Below, one piece after another: positions 36,837 to 44,954 of a stretch of DNA of 64,000 bases. The DNA lies in contig NZ_LT799838.1 of NCBI RefSeq assembly GCF_900168255.1, positions 2,728,001 to 2,792,000 of the forward strand. Reading direction: 5' to 3'. Below the pieces are notes generated by a model. The model saw nothing but the letters and a program-made list of their open reading frames with translations, was not told the DNA's origin and did no database searches. Position 1 is the first letter of the stretch. The number at the start of each line of letters is the position of its first letter. Made by a program: the position numbers and the translations under genes. Source of the stretch: Psychrobacter sp. DAB_AL43B (lineage in GTDB: Bacteria > Pseudomonadota > Gammaproteobacteria > Pseudomonadales > Moraxellaceae).

Positions 36837-37595
36837 ATGCGCATTCAGCTACTAGACAATATCACCGGAAAATGGGCGCTACAATGGATTGTCACTTGGT
36901 TCATTTGCGGCGTGATTGCGTTGTCCGCAGGCTTTTGGCTGACAACCGAACATACCACGCTCGATTGGTTTTACTTAGGCGTGTCTTTCATTGGGCTGGT
37001 GTGCGTGGTCTCGCTGTCTTTTCGCAAAAACATCCTCGGCAATGGCTTTGGTATGGCAGCGACCGCCGGCGAAGTTGTCGTCCAAGCCACCTCTGGCGCG
37101 GTTGGTCTGATGCTTGCGCCATTGTTCAATTTCTTTACCCACGTCTATGGCATCTTTTACTGGTCAAAGCATACCGATGCCGATGGTGATATGGTACCCA
37201 AATCTGCCAGCAAATGGATTTGGCTGCTGACTATTGGCTTTATGGTGATTGGGCTAGCGTTATTTCCAACGGTGAATGATTTATTGGCAAGCTATGGCTA
37301 TGCGGTCGTTGAAGATGACAATAGTAAATTCTTAGGCTTCATCTCTTTCTTTTGGATTAACGTCATTGCATTTGTACTGTCTATTACCGCTCAAGCAGCA
37401 ATGATTCTACGTTATTCCTTTAATTGGTGGTTATGGATTCTATCCAATTTCGTCTGGTTGACCGTAAACCTGATGTCGGGCAATTATATCTTTGCTATCC
37501 AGACGATGGTCTACCAAGTGAATTCGTTTGTCGGTCTTTATGAATGGTATCGCAATGAGCAAAATCCTGTAGAATTATCAAAGCACGCACGATAA
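36837..37595 (+). CDS. pnuC: Nicotinamide riboside transporter PnuC
   Basis: An inner-membrane importer of nicotinamide riboside; NadR's kinase domain traps the substrate by phosphorylation. The start at 36837 (MRIQLLDNITGKW) has AGGAAA upstream, and the longer frame lacks support. About seven hydrophobic segments are present, with WALQWIVTWF at the start and NFFTHVYGIFYW in the middle. The C-terminal NYIFAIQTMVYQVNSFVGLYEWYR shows the PnuC pattern of aromatic and Asn residues. It forms a two-gene salvage operon with nadR. Confidence 0.9.
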   Translation: MRIQLLDNITGKWALQWIVTWFICGVIALSAGFWLTTEHTTLDWFYLGVSFIGLVCVVSLSFRKNILGNGFGMAATAGEVVVQATSGAVGLMLAPLFNFFTHVYGIFYWSKHTDADGDMVPKSASKWIWLLTIGFMVIGLALFPTVNDLLASYGYAVVEDDNSKFLGFISFFWINVIAFVLSITAQAAMILRYSFNWWLWILSNFVWLTVNLMSGNYIFAIQTMVYQVNSFVGLYEWYRNEQNPVELSKHAR

Positions 37596-37694
37596 TGTAA
37601 TGGTTATAACGATGCGTCTAAAACAGACAAGATGAAAGGATTTGACTGGGCGGTCTCACAGATAAAATGGCGGATTGCTTAGATTAGTGCTACA

Positions 37695-37737
37695 ACTGGT
37701 AGTTGTCAGTAGATTATTTTATTTATCTACTACCAGT
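37695..37737 (+). repeat. Hairpin just upstream of the Mpo1-like gene
   Basis: ACTGGTAGT (37695) pairs with ACTACCAGT (ending 37737), and a nested AGTAGAT/ATCTACT pair lies inside. It ends 18 bases before the GGGAGG ribosome site. It may be a leader structure or a weak terminator of pnuC; no T-run follows. Confidence 0.6.
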
Positions 37738-37764
37738 CATTCATTTACTAACAGGGAGGTTAGT

Positions 37765-38217
37765 ATGTCTCGTACTCAGCAAAAGCGAATGTCCAAACGT
37801 ACACTCGAGCAATGGCTCAGTGAGTATTCTGTCAGTCATCAAAATCTAGTTAACAAAAAAATCCATTGGTTATGCGTCCCGACTATTTTTGTCAGTCTGT
37901 TAGGTATGGGTATGTCACTGTCAGTCTGGTTTACTTTGGTACTTAGTGCTTTGGTGTTGTTATTTTATATGCGCTTATCAACACCATTATTTTTGGCAAT
38001 GGGAATGTTTATTCTCATTTGTCTTTCAGTGATGACGTTATTACCTTGGGGCTTTAAGATTTGGGCAGCTATCTTTGTCGTTGCTTGGATTGGACAGTTT
38101 ATCGGTCATAAGATTGAAGGTAAAAAACCCTCTTTCTTTGAGGACTTACAGTTCTTACTCATTGGTCCAGCATGGGTAGCAAATAGCCTTATGGGTCGTA
38201 AAAAAGCGAGTGAATAA
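37765..38217 (+). CDS. Mpo1-like membrane protein (DUF962)
   Basis: The start at 37765 (MSRTQQKRM) has GGGAGG five bases upstream. The protein has 150 residues. The N-terminus LEQWLSEYSVSHQNLVNKKIHWLCVPTIFV and the C-terminal WIGQFIGHKIEGKKPSFFEDLQFLLIGPAWV carry the conserved His and Gly residues of the DUF962/Mpo1 family. There are about four hydrophobic helices. Yeast Mpo1 is an Fe-dependent dioxygenase acting on 2-hydroxy fatty acids; activity in bacteria is only inferred. Confidence 0.88.
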   Translation: MSRTQQKRMSKRTLEQWLSEYSVSHQNLVNKKIHWLCVPTIFVSLLGMGMSLSVWFTLVLSALVLLFYMRLSTPLFLAMGMFILICLSVMTLLPWGFKIWAAIFVVAWIGQFIGHKIEGKKPSFFEDLQFLLIGPAWVANSLMGRKKASE

Positions 38218-38248
38218 TAGCTAAATCAGATAATAAGCTTATAAAAAA

Positions 38249-38276
38249 GCGGCACTTAATGTCTGATTAAGTGCCG
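38249..38276 (-). terminator. Terminator of the SDR gene
   Basis: A strong perfect stem GCGGCACTTAAT / ATTAAGTGCCGC. On the minus strand TTTTTTAT follows. It lies 73 bases after the SDR stop and about 30 bases after the convergent Mpo1-like gene. Confidence 0.88.
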
Positions 38277-38348
38277 CCCCTATAGTTAATTGTACTGCTG
38301 GTTTTTAGCGAAATAATGGCTTTTTTTAATAAGCGCTGTTTTTTCTAT

Positions 38349-39140
38349 TTAATCCAAGGTCTGTACGCCGCCACCATTCACAAATATGGTTTGACCACTT
38401 ACCCAAGTCGAAACTGGCGAGGCAAAATACAGCATAGCACCGGCGATATCATCGGCTTCACCCAAGCGTTGAATTGGCGTATGAGCAAGCATTTTCTTTT
38501 CAATCTCTGGCGTTAATACCGTTTTCAAAGCATCAGTGCGCGTTGCACCGGGTCCCACCGCATTGACGCGTACTTCAGGGCCAAAATCATGCGCCAAGTT
38601 TGCGACCATATGATTGACGGCAGCTTTTGATCCTGCATAGCCACTCATATTTGGGCTTTTATTGATACTCGACATCGAAGTGGTAAATACAATCGAGCCA
38701 TAACCGGATTCTTTCATATGTGGCACGCACAATTGGCTCAAGCGCCAGCCACTAAAGACATTCAATTCAAAGTCACGGCGAATATCATCAACCGATATCT
38801 TGGCAGGGTTTTCTCGACCACCACCACCGCCGCCAGCATTATTAATCAATATATTAATACTGCCAAATTCAGCAATAGCCTTATCTACCATAGCGACTAA
38901 ATCATCGTCTTTTAAAATATTACATTCGACTGCCAAACCCTTGACGCCATACTCTTCTATATCTTTGACCGCAGCCTTGGCATCTGCTAGTTTTAAATCA
39001 GCGATAACAATGTTTGCTCCAGCTTGTGCTAGACGTAGTGCCGTCGCTTTACCGATACCATTTGCGCCACCGGTGACAATCGCTGTTTTACCAGACAGAT
39101 CAAACAACTCATTAAATGCTTTATGCTGAAATGTTTGCAT
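38349..39140 (-). CDS. Short-chain dehydrogenase/reductase, 7-alpha-hydroxysteroid dehydrogenase-like
   Basis: A classical SDR of 263 residues. It has the NAD(P) motif TGGANGIGKATALRLA, an acidic ADLK after beta-2 (favouring NAD), NNAGGGGGG, the catalytic Ser in VFTTSMSSINKS, and YAGSKAAVNHM for the YxxxK pair. The C-terminal VSTWVSGQTIFVNGGGVQTLD is typical. It most resembles the HdhA group, but the physiological substrate is unknown. ATG at 39140 has AGGAT just upstream. It has its own terminator. Confidence 0.9.
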   Translation of the reverse strand: MQTFQHKAFNELFDLSGKTAIVTGGANGIGKATALRLAQAGANIVIADLKLADAKAAVKDIEEYGVKGLAVECNILKDDDLVAMVDKAIAEFGSINILINNAGGGGGGRENPAKISVDDIRRDFELNVFSGWRLSQLCVPHMKESGYGSIVFTTSMSSINKSPNMSGYAGSKAAVNHMVANLAHDFGPEVRVNAVGPGATRTDALKTVLTPEIEKKMLAHTPIQRLGEADDIAGAMLYFASPVSTWVSGQTIFVNGGGVQTLD

Positions 39141-39290
39141 ATTTAATCCTTATAATACTTATTGGTTTATTATATATATTCATATTTATACACCCAATAA
39201 GTATGCCTGCTTAAAATTAAATCAATGTGTCAAATCATCCACATTTTGTAACGATAATATTTACTTTATTAAATTTTATCCATAAAAAAA

Positions 39291-39319
39291 GCCTCACTTC
39301 TTATAGAAAGAAGTGAGGC
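39291..39319 (-). terminator. Terminator of the tRNA-Gly gene
   Basis: The stem GCCTCACTTCTT / AAGAAGTGAGGC has a 5-base loop and is followed on the minus strand by TTTTTTTATG. It lies 25 bases after the tRNA 3' end. Confidence 0.88.
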
Positions 39320-39343
39320 CTTAGTGCTTTTGCAAGCCATATT

Positions 39344-39418
39344 TGGAGCGGGAAAAGAGATTCGAACTCTCGACCCCAACCTTGGCAAGGTTATGCTCTA
39401 CCACTGAGCTATTCCCGC
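39344..39418 (-). tRNA. tRNA-Gly(GCC)
   Basis: On the minus strand it begins GCGGGAATAGCTCAGTGG, with D-loop TAGAGC and an anticodon loop CTTGCCAAG with anticodon GCC. The T-arm is GAGAGTTCGAATCTC and the CCA end is encoded. The acceptor stem GCGGGAA/TTCCCGC pairs fully. It is a single gene with its own terminator. Confidence 0.98.
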
Positions 39419-39929
39419 TTAAATCGCTTCGTAATGTTTTAACTACTACGTCTCGATAGGCTGGCTATTTTAGCAAATATTCCGTGCATGTCAATAGCTT
39501 TTTTCGGTTTTCTTATGACTACGACTGTATTATAGCTACTATTAAGATAGTAATCACTGTAGACAATTGATTTTATGGTCTATTTTTTTTAACTTGGAAA
39601 TACAATTATTTTTATAAATAATTCTCTTGTTGCCACTATTGTTAATCTCAACCTATCGCACTGCTCATTGAACACACTTATTGGCATCTTATAGATTTAT
39701 CTTACTTACAATCCTACATTGTATTGTTACTTTTACACTATTGGTTTTAAATGGTTAACATTATTATACTTATGCTTAATGACAGTTCAGGTAAAATTTC
39801 ACTGTTTTAGTAGATTGGTAGACGATAGTAGAATATGAATAATAAACTATCCTTTCATCTACTCATCTACTCTATTAATATTGATTTTGTTTAACTTTAT
39901 TTTTTCCATTTACAGCGAGGACGTTTATT
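39419..39929. other. Gap between tRNA-Gly and the M48 protease gene
   Basis: About 510 AT-rich bases without a supported gene. It contains the tRNA promoter and the protease promoter (divergent). No clear repeat or structured RNA was seen. Confidence 0.55.
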
Positions 39930-40742
39930 ATGAAAAAATTGCTTACCACGACCGTTATGGCTGCTTCATTGTCGGCACTGACTCTAACAGGTTGTACTAG
40001 CACGACCAGTACGGGTGCCGTTGGCGTTGATCGTCAACAGCTGTTATTGGTTTCAAGCGAGCAAGTATTGCAACTCTCAGCTCAGAGTTATAATAAGACG
40101 ATACAAGAAGCACGAGCGAAACGTTTGCTTGATACCAACACCGCTCAGCTTAATCGCCTGAAAAAGATCTCTAATCGTTTGGTCGGTCAAGTTGGCGTCT
40201 ACCGCCCTGACGCTGCAAAATGGCCATGGGAAGTACATACGATTAAATCTAACGAATTGAATGCGTTTGTTATGCCGGGTGGTAAAATTATGTTTTACTC
40301 AGGCATTATCGATCGTCTCAATTTAAGTGATGATGAAATCGCTGCGATTATGGGTCATGAGATGTCTCATGCCCTACGTGAGCATTCACGTGAACGCATC
40401 TCACGTCAATACGCGACTCAGACCGGTATTGGTGTCGCAGCCAGTATTTTTGGTCTATCGCAAGGTCAGGCTGAGCTTGCAAACGTCGCTGGCGACTTAG
40501 GTCTGAGCCGTCCACATAGTCGTACACAAGAAGCTGAAGCTGATCAAATTGGTCTTGAGCTAATGGCACGTGCGGGATACAATCCACAAGCCGCTGTTAC
40601 CTTGTGGCAAAAAATGCAGCGCGCCAGCCAAGGTGAGCCACCACAGTTTTTAAGCACTCACCCAACCAGCGGTAACCGTATTGCACAAATACAATCTTTG
40701 CTGCCAAAAGTGATGCCGTTATACCAAAAAGCACGTCGTTAA
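39930..40742 (+). CDS. M48-family periplasmic metalloprotease lipoprotein
   Basis: A 270-residue lipoprotein. The signal is MKKLLTTTVMAASLSALTLTGC, with the lipobox TLTGC placing Cys at residue 22. The zinc site is MGHEMSHALREHSRER (HExxH), and the third ligand Glu lies in QEAEADQIGLELMARAGYNP. ELNAFVMPGGKIMFYSGI before the HExxH is the usual substrate-edge strand. It resembles E. coli LoiP/YggG-type envelope quality-control proteases. It has its own promoter region and terminator. Confidence 0.93.
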   Translation: MKKLLTTTVMAASLSALTLTGCTSTTSTGAVGVDRQQLLLVSSEQVLQLSAQSYNKTIQEARAKRLLDTNTAQLNRLKKISNRLVGQVGVYRPDAAKWPWEVHTIKSNELNAFVMPGGKIMFYSGIIDRLNLSDDEIAAIMGHEMSHALREHSRERISRQYATQTGIGVAASIFGLSQGQAELANVAGDLGLSRPHSRTQEAEADQIGLELMARAGYNPQAAVTLWQKMQRASQGEPPQFLSTHPTSGNRIAQIQSLLPKVMPLYQKARR

Positions 40743-40843
40743 TAGCTTATTTTTAGACATTAGATGTTGAGTTTTCAGACGTTATTTTCAATTAAGTATA
40801 GATAAAATCAATATTGACAAAGTTAGTATTGATAAAGAATAAA

Positions 40844-40880
40844 AGCAGAGCGCAAATTCTATATTGCGTTCTGCTTTTTT
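40844..40880 (+). terminator. Terminator of the M48 protease gene
   Basis: The stem AGCAGAGCGCAA / TTGCGTTCTGCT (one G-U pair) is followed by TTTTTT, about 100 bases after the stop. Confidence 0.85.
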
Positions 40881-41033
40881 ATGCTTGAGGCTAAGGAATT
40901 ACTACCAACTTAATACAACGCGGTGTCGATATCAGCGTCTGCTATAATGGGCACAATCTGTCATCTAAAAATCGCTAAGCGCAATACTATAAAAGCACAA
41001 AGCTCTTAAGACACAAAACCATAAAGGATTGCT

Positions 41034-41360
41034 ATGATTACTACCACACCTACGGCCGACGCCCTCCGTAATCAGCTACAAAATTTACAACCGCAGCATA
41101 TTGAATTGGTTAATGAATCAATGAATCATGCAGGCTATTTTGACGGTAAAGAAAGTCACTTTAAACTTATCATTGTGAGTGAGACCTTTGAAGGCAAACG
41201 CTTGGTTGCGCGTCATCAGCTCGTGTATGATCGGGCGAATTCGTTGTTGACTTCACAAGGTGGTCAAATCCATGCGTTGGCAATCCATGCTTATACACCG
41301 GCAGAGTGGCAGGGTCAAAATCCTGAAAGCCCGTTATGTGCTGGGCAAAACAAAGGCTAA
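41034..41360 (+). CDS. bolA: BolA-family protein
   Basis: A 108-residue cytoplasmic protein. Conserved BolA features are the ESMNHAGYFDGKESHFKLIIVSETFEGKRLVARHQLVY core and HALAIHAYTPAEW with the invariant His. SPLCAG is at the end. BolA proteins bind [2Fe-2S] clusters together with monothiol glutaredoxins and affect envelope shape and stress. The Cys near the C-terminus is typical of the BolA rather than the IbaG group. AAAGGA precedes the start. SirB2 follows after about 90 bases. Confidence 0.9.
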   Translation: MITTTPTADALRNQLQNLQPQHIELVNESMNHAGYFDGKESHFKLIIVSETFEGKRLVARHQLVYDRANSLLTSQGGQIHALAIHAYTPAEWQGQNPESPLCAGQNKG

Positions 41361-41453
41361 ACAGCTATGGTTTAAACTGACTTTTTTCATCCAATAATAA
41401 TGAGCCACTATAAATAAGCTAGCAAAATGCAACTTTAAGGGAAATCCTATTCA

Positions 41454-41813
41454 ATGAAACATCTACATATGCTCACGGCAGTACTGTTGATTGCGCTGTT
41501 TTTATATCAGAGTTATCTGGCATTAAGCTCAAACAAGCAAGCGCCGTTCATGGTTAAAATATCTTCGCATATCATCTACGCCGTCATCATTCTTTCAGGA
41601 GCTGGGATGCTGGTGCAGTTGATAAGTGCCAATGCTCCCGTACAGTGGGTATTTGCAAAAGTGATCTTACTTGTAGCTGCTATCAGTGCCAGTATCAAAG
41701 CCTTTAATAATAATGCAACACCTAGCCAAAGAAAAACCGGTATTCTTATTGCTGGTGCGGCATATGTGGGCATTTTGATACTGGCCTTTAGTAAACCGGG
41801 CAACTTATTTTAA
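41454..41813 (+). CDS. SirB2-family inner-membrane protein
   Basis: A 119-residue protein with four hydrophobic segments. The start KHLHMLTAVLLIALFLYQSYLAL has the conserved His pair of the SirB2 family. SSHIIYAVIILSGAGML and QWVFAKVILLVAAISASIKAF follow. SirB2 was named as an activator of invasion genes in Salmonella, but its biochemical role is unclear. It lies between bolA and a lipoprotein gene on the same strand. Confidence 0.85.
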   Translation: MKHLHMLTAVLLIALFLYQSYLALSSNKQAPFMVKISSHIIYAVIILSGAGMLVQLISANAPVQWVFAKVILLVAAISASIKAFNNNATPSQRKTGILIAGAAYVGILILAFSKPGNLF

Positions 41814-41963
41814 TAATAAGTTTAAGATGAGATAAGCATAAATAGATATGTTGATAAAGTTGTTAAATATTTAATAATCGCTATATCTTTCAATATCTTA
41901 ATCACGTTATTTTTGCTATCTTAAGTAAATGAAAATACCACAACTTAGCCTAATGGAGCCATT

Positions 41964-42365
41964 ATGAAAACTCTTACTACAGCAACCCTACTGGCAGCCG
42001 CTGGCGTTTTTGGTCTCTCAGGCTGTGCCTCGACGGGCAATATTACCCCGCAATACGTACCGCCAAGCACGTATCAAAGTTATGATTGCCAAGCACTTAA
42101 TCAAGAGTACATCCGTGTCAATAATTATGTGAACGCTGCACGTAACGAGCAATCAAGCTTATCCGCATCAGGTGTCGGCGTTGGCGTTTCCGCAGGGCGT
42201 TGGGGTATCTCACCTAATATCAGCTTTGGCGTCGGTCAAAGCAACAATACTAAAGCTCGCGATGCTAAGTTATCGCGTCTATACGGCGAACGTGATGCGA
42301 TTATTCAATCAGCGCGTATTCAGCGTTGTAGCTTTGCCAATGGCGTTAAGATTTATGGTGAGTAA
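41964..42365 (+). CDS. Small putative lipoprotein, unknown function
   Basis: A 133-residue protein. The signal peptide ends in a lipobox FGLSGC, so Cys is at residue 21. The mature part holds YQSYDCQALNQEYIRVNNYVNAARNEQ, a Gly/Val/Ser-rich patch (SGVGVGVSAGRW) and RLYGERDAIIQSARIQRC. One Cys pair (C46 and C126 or so) could form a disulphide. The layout resembles small metal-stress or outer-membrane lipoproteins, but I do not recognise the family. Confidence 0.75.
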   Translation: MKTLTTATLLAAAGVFGLSGCASTGNITPQYVPPSTYQSYDCQALNQEYIRVNNYVNAARNEQSSLSASGVGVGVSAGRWGISPNISFGVGQSNNTKARDAKLSRLYGERDAIIQSARIQRCSFANGVKIYGE

Positions 42366-42414
42366 GCTAACATTTAAACTGGCTTAACAACTTATATACT
42401 TTCAAATTAAAAAA

Positions 42415-42445
42415 AGCCAATACGCGATAAACGTATTGGCTTTTT
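42415..42445. terminator. Bidirectional terminator, lipoprotein gene / trxC
   Basis: The stem AGCCAATACG / CGTATTGGCT has an A-run on the left and a T-run on the right. It serves the convergent genes at 42365 and 42489. Confidence 0.88.
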
Positions 42446-42488
42446 ACTATATTTACTGCTTTTTAAGTTGTGAAGAATAAAATTTATG

Positions 42489-42932
42489 CTACGCCTTCAA
42501 GCTTTGTACCCACTGCACGATTTGGTTACTTGGTAATGCGCCTGATTGCCGTGCGACTTCCTTACCGTTTCTAAAGGCTACCATCGTTGGCAAGCTGCGA
42601 ATATTATAAGGTGCCGCCGCTTGCTCATATTTGTCGGTTTGTACTTTAGCAAAAACTACTTGTGGTAGCTGACTGGCAGCTGTCTTGAACTCTGGCGCCA
42701 TCATAAGGCAAGGCTGACACCAACTTGCCCAAAAGTCTACAATGGTCAATACGTCATTTTTTTGAATGACCTTATTAACCGTTTGCGCGTTCAGTTCATG
42801 CGGAGTTCCTGTCAATATAGGCTTACTGCACTTACCACAATTGGGCGCAGCACTAAGCCGTGCAGCGGGTACGCGATTGGTCGCTTGGCAATGTGGGCAG
42901 ACGACATGATACGCTTGTTGGTCTTCACTCAT
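42489..42932 (-). CDS. trxC: Thioredoxin with N-terminal zinc finger (TrxC / thioredoxin 2)
   Basis: The start at 42932 (MSEDQQAYHVVC) has GGAG upstream, and the longer frame covers a terminator. The N-terminal zinc finger uses Cys12, Cys15, Cys32 and Cys35 (CPHC and CGKC). The thioredoxin fold follows with VDFWASWCQPCLMMAPEF. The active site is CQPC (Cys72 and Cys75) rather than the common CGPC, which should shift its redox potential. It ends in the cis-Pro loop IRSLPTMVAFRNGKEV. It lies next to the persulfide genes and could reduce sulfane-sulfur adducts; this link is inferred. Confidence 0.93.
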   Translation of the reverse strand: MSEDQQAYHVVCPHCQATNRVPAARLSAAPNCGKCSKPILTGTPHELNAQTVNKVIQKNDVLTIVDFWASWCQPCLMMAPEFKTAASQLPQVVFAKVQTDKYEQAAAPYNIRSLPTMVAFRNGKEVARQSGALPSNQIVQWVQSLKA

Positions 42933-42970
42933 ATTGTGACTCCTATGCTGATCGTATATTTTATGAAAAA

Positions 42971-42997
42971 AGCCAACAGCACTTTGCACTATTGGCT
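42971..42997 (-). terminator. Terminator between the DUF2892 gene and trxC
   Basis: AGCCAA...TTGGCT with flanking A- and T-runs lies between the DUF2892 stop and the trxC start. trxC therefore probably has its own promoter. Confidence 0.65.
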
Positions 42998-43039
42998 TTT
43001 TTATTACTTTATCATCAAATAGCTTGAAGTTTATAGAGG

Positions 43040-43222
43040 TTAAAGCTTACAAGTATTAGTGCCAAGCATTTTATATAGCGGACAAAAACGGAACAAACCG
43101 GTTAACAGCGGCACCAAACCGACAACACCCCACCAGCTTTGATAATAAACACCCACTGCAATAATAATGATACCGGCAATAACACGGAGCATTCTATCGG
43201 TACTACCAATATTAATATTCAT
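43040..43222 (-). CDS. DUF2892 (YgaP transmembrane-type) small membrane protein
   Basis: The start at 43222 (MNINIGSTDRMLR) has AAGGA seven bases upstream. The 60-residue protein has the family start NIGSTDRMLRVIAGIIIIAVGVYY, a second membrane helix, and an end LTGLFRFCPLYKMLGTNTC with two Cys. In many bacteria this domain is fused to, or next to, rhodanese and persulfide genes, as it is here next to a persulfide dioxygenase-type gene. It may help move or hold sulfane sulfur at the membrane, but that is inference. Confidence 0.85.
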   Translation of the reverse strand: MNINIGSTDRMLRVIAGIIIIAVGVYYQSWWGVVGLVPLLTGLFRFCPLYKMLGTNTCKL

Positions 43223-43371
43223 GATTGATTCCTTAATAGAGAAAATAACAATAATATTGATAAATAAACTATCAACAAGCCAATTATTTTTCATAAAGAA
43301 CTGGCATTATAATGGATGGCTTTCGTGCAAAACTTTCAATTTAATATTGGCATTTATTTAATCAATAAATA

Positions 43372-44241
43372 TTATCCTAATACGTTGATAGGTACTTTTA
43401 GATAACGCGTACCATTGTCCTCAGGCTTCGGGAAGTGGCCAGCATCAATATTGACTTGTACTGCTGGAATAATCAGCCGTGGCATCTCAAGGTTGGCATC
43501 GCGGCGCTCACGCATCTCAACGAATTCTGCTTCATTAATACCGTCTTTTACATGGATATTGCCTAATTTTTGCGCGGCAACAGTAGTGGTTGGACAATGC
43601 TTACGCCCCTTACTTGGATAATCATGGCACAGATACATGACCGTATCCTCAGGTAGGGCCAGCAGCTTTTTGATCGACTGATACAGGTTTTTGGCATCGC
43701 CACCTGGGAAGTCGCAGCGCGCTGTGCCCACATCTGGAGCAAACAAGGTATCACCGACAAACACCACTGTTTTTTCATCGTCAGTGGCAATATACGCCAT
43801 ATCAGCACGCGTATGACCGGGAACATACATCGCAGTGATAGTGATGCCACCAAGCGCTAAGGTTTCGCCGTCATCTGTCAAAATGTCAAATTGACTGGCA
43901 TCGGTACGAAAGCTGCTATCAAAGTTAAAAATTTGCTTAAATATTTTTTGTACTTCAGTGATATGTTGACCAATTACCAATTGTCCGCCGAGTGCCTCTT
44001 TTACGTGTATAGCACCTGATATATGGTCGGCATGGGCATGGGTTTCTATAATATAAACCAGCTCCCAACCATGATCATTGACAAACGCGATGACTTCGTC
44101 GACGCTAGTAGTGGCAGTACGCCCTGACTTTGCATCGAAATCCAGTACTGGATCGATAATGGCACATACTTGCTGCTGAACGTCTGCGAGTACGTGAGTA
44201 TAAGTTTCTGTGTCGCTATGTAAGAAAGAATGAACTTGCAT
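43372..44241 (-). CDS. MBL-fold persulfide dioxygenase / Blh-type hydrolase
   Basis: The start at 44241 (MQVHSFLHSD) has GAGG a few bases upstream. The 289-residue protein has the metallo-beta-lactamase motif THAHADH (IIETHAHADHISGA), then PGHTRADMAY, FVGDTLFAPDVGTARCDFPGG and LCHDYPS, giving the full metal ligand set. The C-terminus MPRLIIPAVQVNIDAGHFP is typical of the Blh/ETHE1-like group that oxidises glutathione persulfide to sulfite. In many relatives a DUF442 domain is fused to it; here two DUF442 genes are separate. It is divergent from the BigR/SqrR-type regulator. Confidence 0.9.
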   Translation of the reverse strand: MQVHSFLHSDTETYTHVLADVQQQVCAIIDPVLDFDAKSGRTATTSVDEVIAFVNDHGWELVYIIETHAHADHISGAIHVKEALGGQLVIGQHITEVQKIFKQIFNFDSSFRTDASQFDILTDDGETLALGGITITAMYVPGHTRADMAYIATDDEKTVVFVGDTLFAPDVGTARCDFPGGDAKNLYQSIKKLLALPEDTVMYLCHDYPSKGRKHCPTTTVAAQKLGNIHVKDGINEAEFVEMRERRDANLEMPRLIIPAVQVNIDAGHFPKPEDNGTRYLKVPINVLG

Positions 44242-44504
44242 GGCTACCTCTTTACTTTTATATGAATGTTTTAATTTTCGCTGAATTCTTACGTATAATA
44301 GATAGGTATTTGTAGTATATGAATAGACGTATTTGCTATTTATTAAGACCAATATAGCAACTATCAAACAATTTAACAATTTATATAATGTAAATAACGA
44401 TAACTTGCTGTCACTTGCGCTATCATTGATAATTAACTGTCTATAACCAGATCTTATCTATAAACTCTGCACTTTCTATTTATATTTTATATAAGGAGCT
44501 CGCT
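44242..44504. promoter_or_regulatory. Divergent control region of the persulfide island
   Basis: 263 AT-rich bases between the persulfide dioxygenase start and the regulator. It includes several TATAAT-like hexamers (for example at about 44289). GAATG...GAATTC and TATGAATAG patches appear, but I could not fix a perfect operator. A BigR/SqrR-type repressor would be expected to bind here and control both directions. Confidence 0.5.
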
Positions 44505-44507
44505 CTG
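44493..44507 (+). promoter_or_regulatory. Strong ribosome site followed by a CTG codon in frame with the ArsR regulator
   Basis: AAGGAG (44493-44498) lies six bases before CTG (44505-44507), which is exactly in frame with the ATG at 44559. No stop codon comes between, and the ATG itself has no ribosome site. This spacing favours a CTG start that adds 18 residues (L/M-TTSTLASSTAATNTSDN). Confidence 0.6.
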
Positions 44508-44558
44508 ACTACTTCTACTTTAGCATCGAGCACAGCTGCTACCAACACTAGCGACAAT

Positions 44559-44897
44559 ATGTCCACCAGCGTAGTAGGCTTTGCCCCCAATGACCTTGCT
44601 AAAAAAATGCAACAAGCCTCACTGCAAGCCAGCCAACTATTAAAGTCTTTATCGCACCCTGATCGCTTATTACTCTTATGTCAGCTGACTCAAGGGGAAT
44701 ACTGCGTCAGTGAGCTTGAGCACTTGGTCGGTGTTGGTCAGCCAAGCCTATCGCAGCAGCTGGGTATCCTACGTAAGGATGAGCTGGTCTCGACACGCCG
44801 CGACGGCAAACAAATCTATTATAGTATCGCCAGTGATGATGCTTTAGCCGTCTTACAACTGCTGTACCAGCGCTTCTGTAATCAGACCGACGCATAA
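44559..44897 (+). CDS. ArsR-family sulfide/persulfide-responsive repressor (BigR/SqrR type)
   Basis: A winged-helix repressor. From the ATG at 44559 it has 112 residues: LSHPDRLLLLCQLTQGEYCVSELEHLVGVGQPSLSQQLGILRKDELVSTRRDGKQIYYSI, ending YQRFC. Cys41 and Cys107 match the pair that forms a di- or tetrasulfide bridge in SqrR/BigR when persulfide is present. An extra Cys49 is also seen. Metal-sensing ArsR motifs (ELCVCD) are absent. The true start may be CTG 44505 (see that entry). The gene is divergent from the persulfide dioxygenase gene and upstream of the SulP gene, so it probably represses both. Confidence 0.9.
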   Translation: MSTSVVGFAPNDLAKKMQQASLQASQLLKSLSHPDRLLLLCQLTQGEYCVSELEHLVGVGQPSLSQQLGILRKDELVSTRRDGKQIYYSIASDDALAVLQLLYQRFCNQTDA

Positions 44898-44954
44898 CTT
44901 GTTAGCTTAATGGTTACTGTTAATTAACTTTCTTTATTGTGATGATGTATTGTT

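Noticed and set aside
39419..39929. More tRNA genes beside tRNA-Gly
   Set aside because: No second T-arm/acceptor combination was found on either strand.
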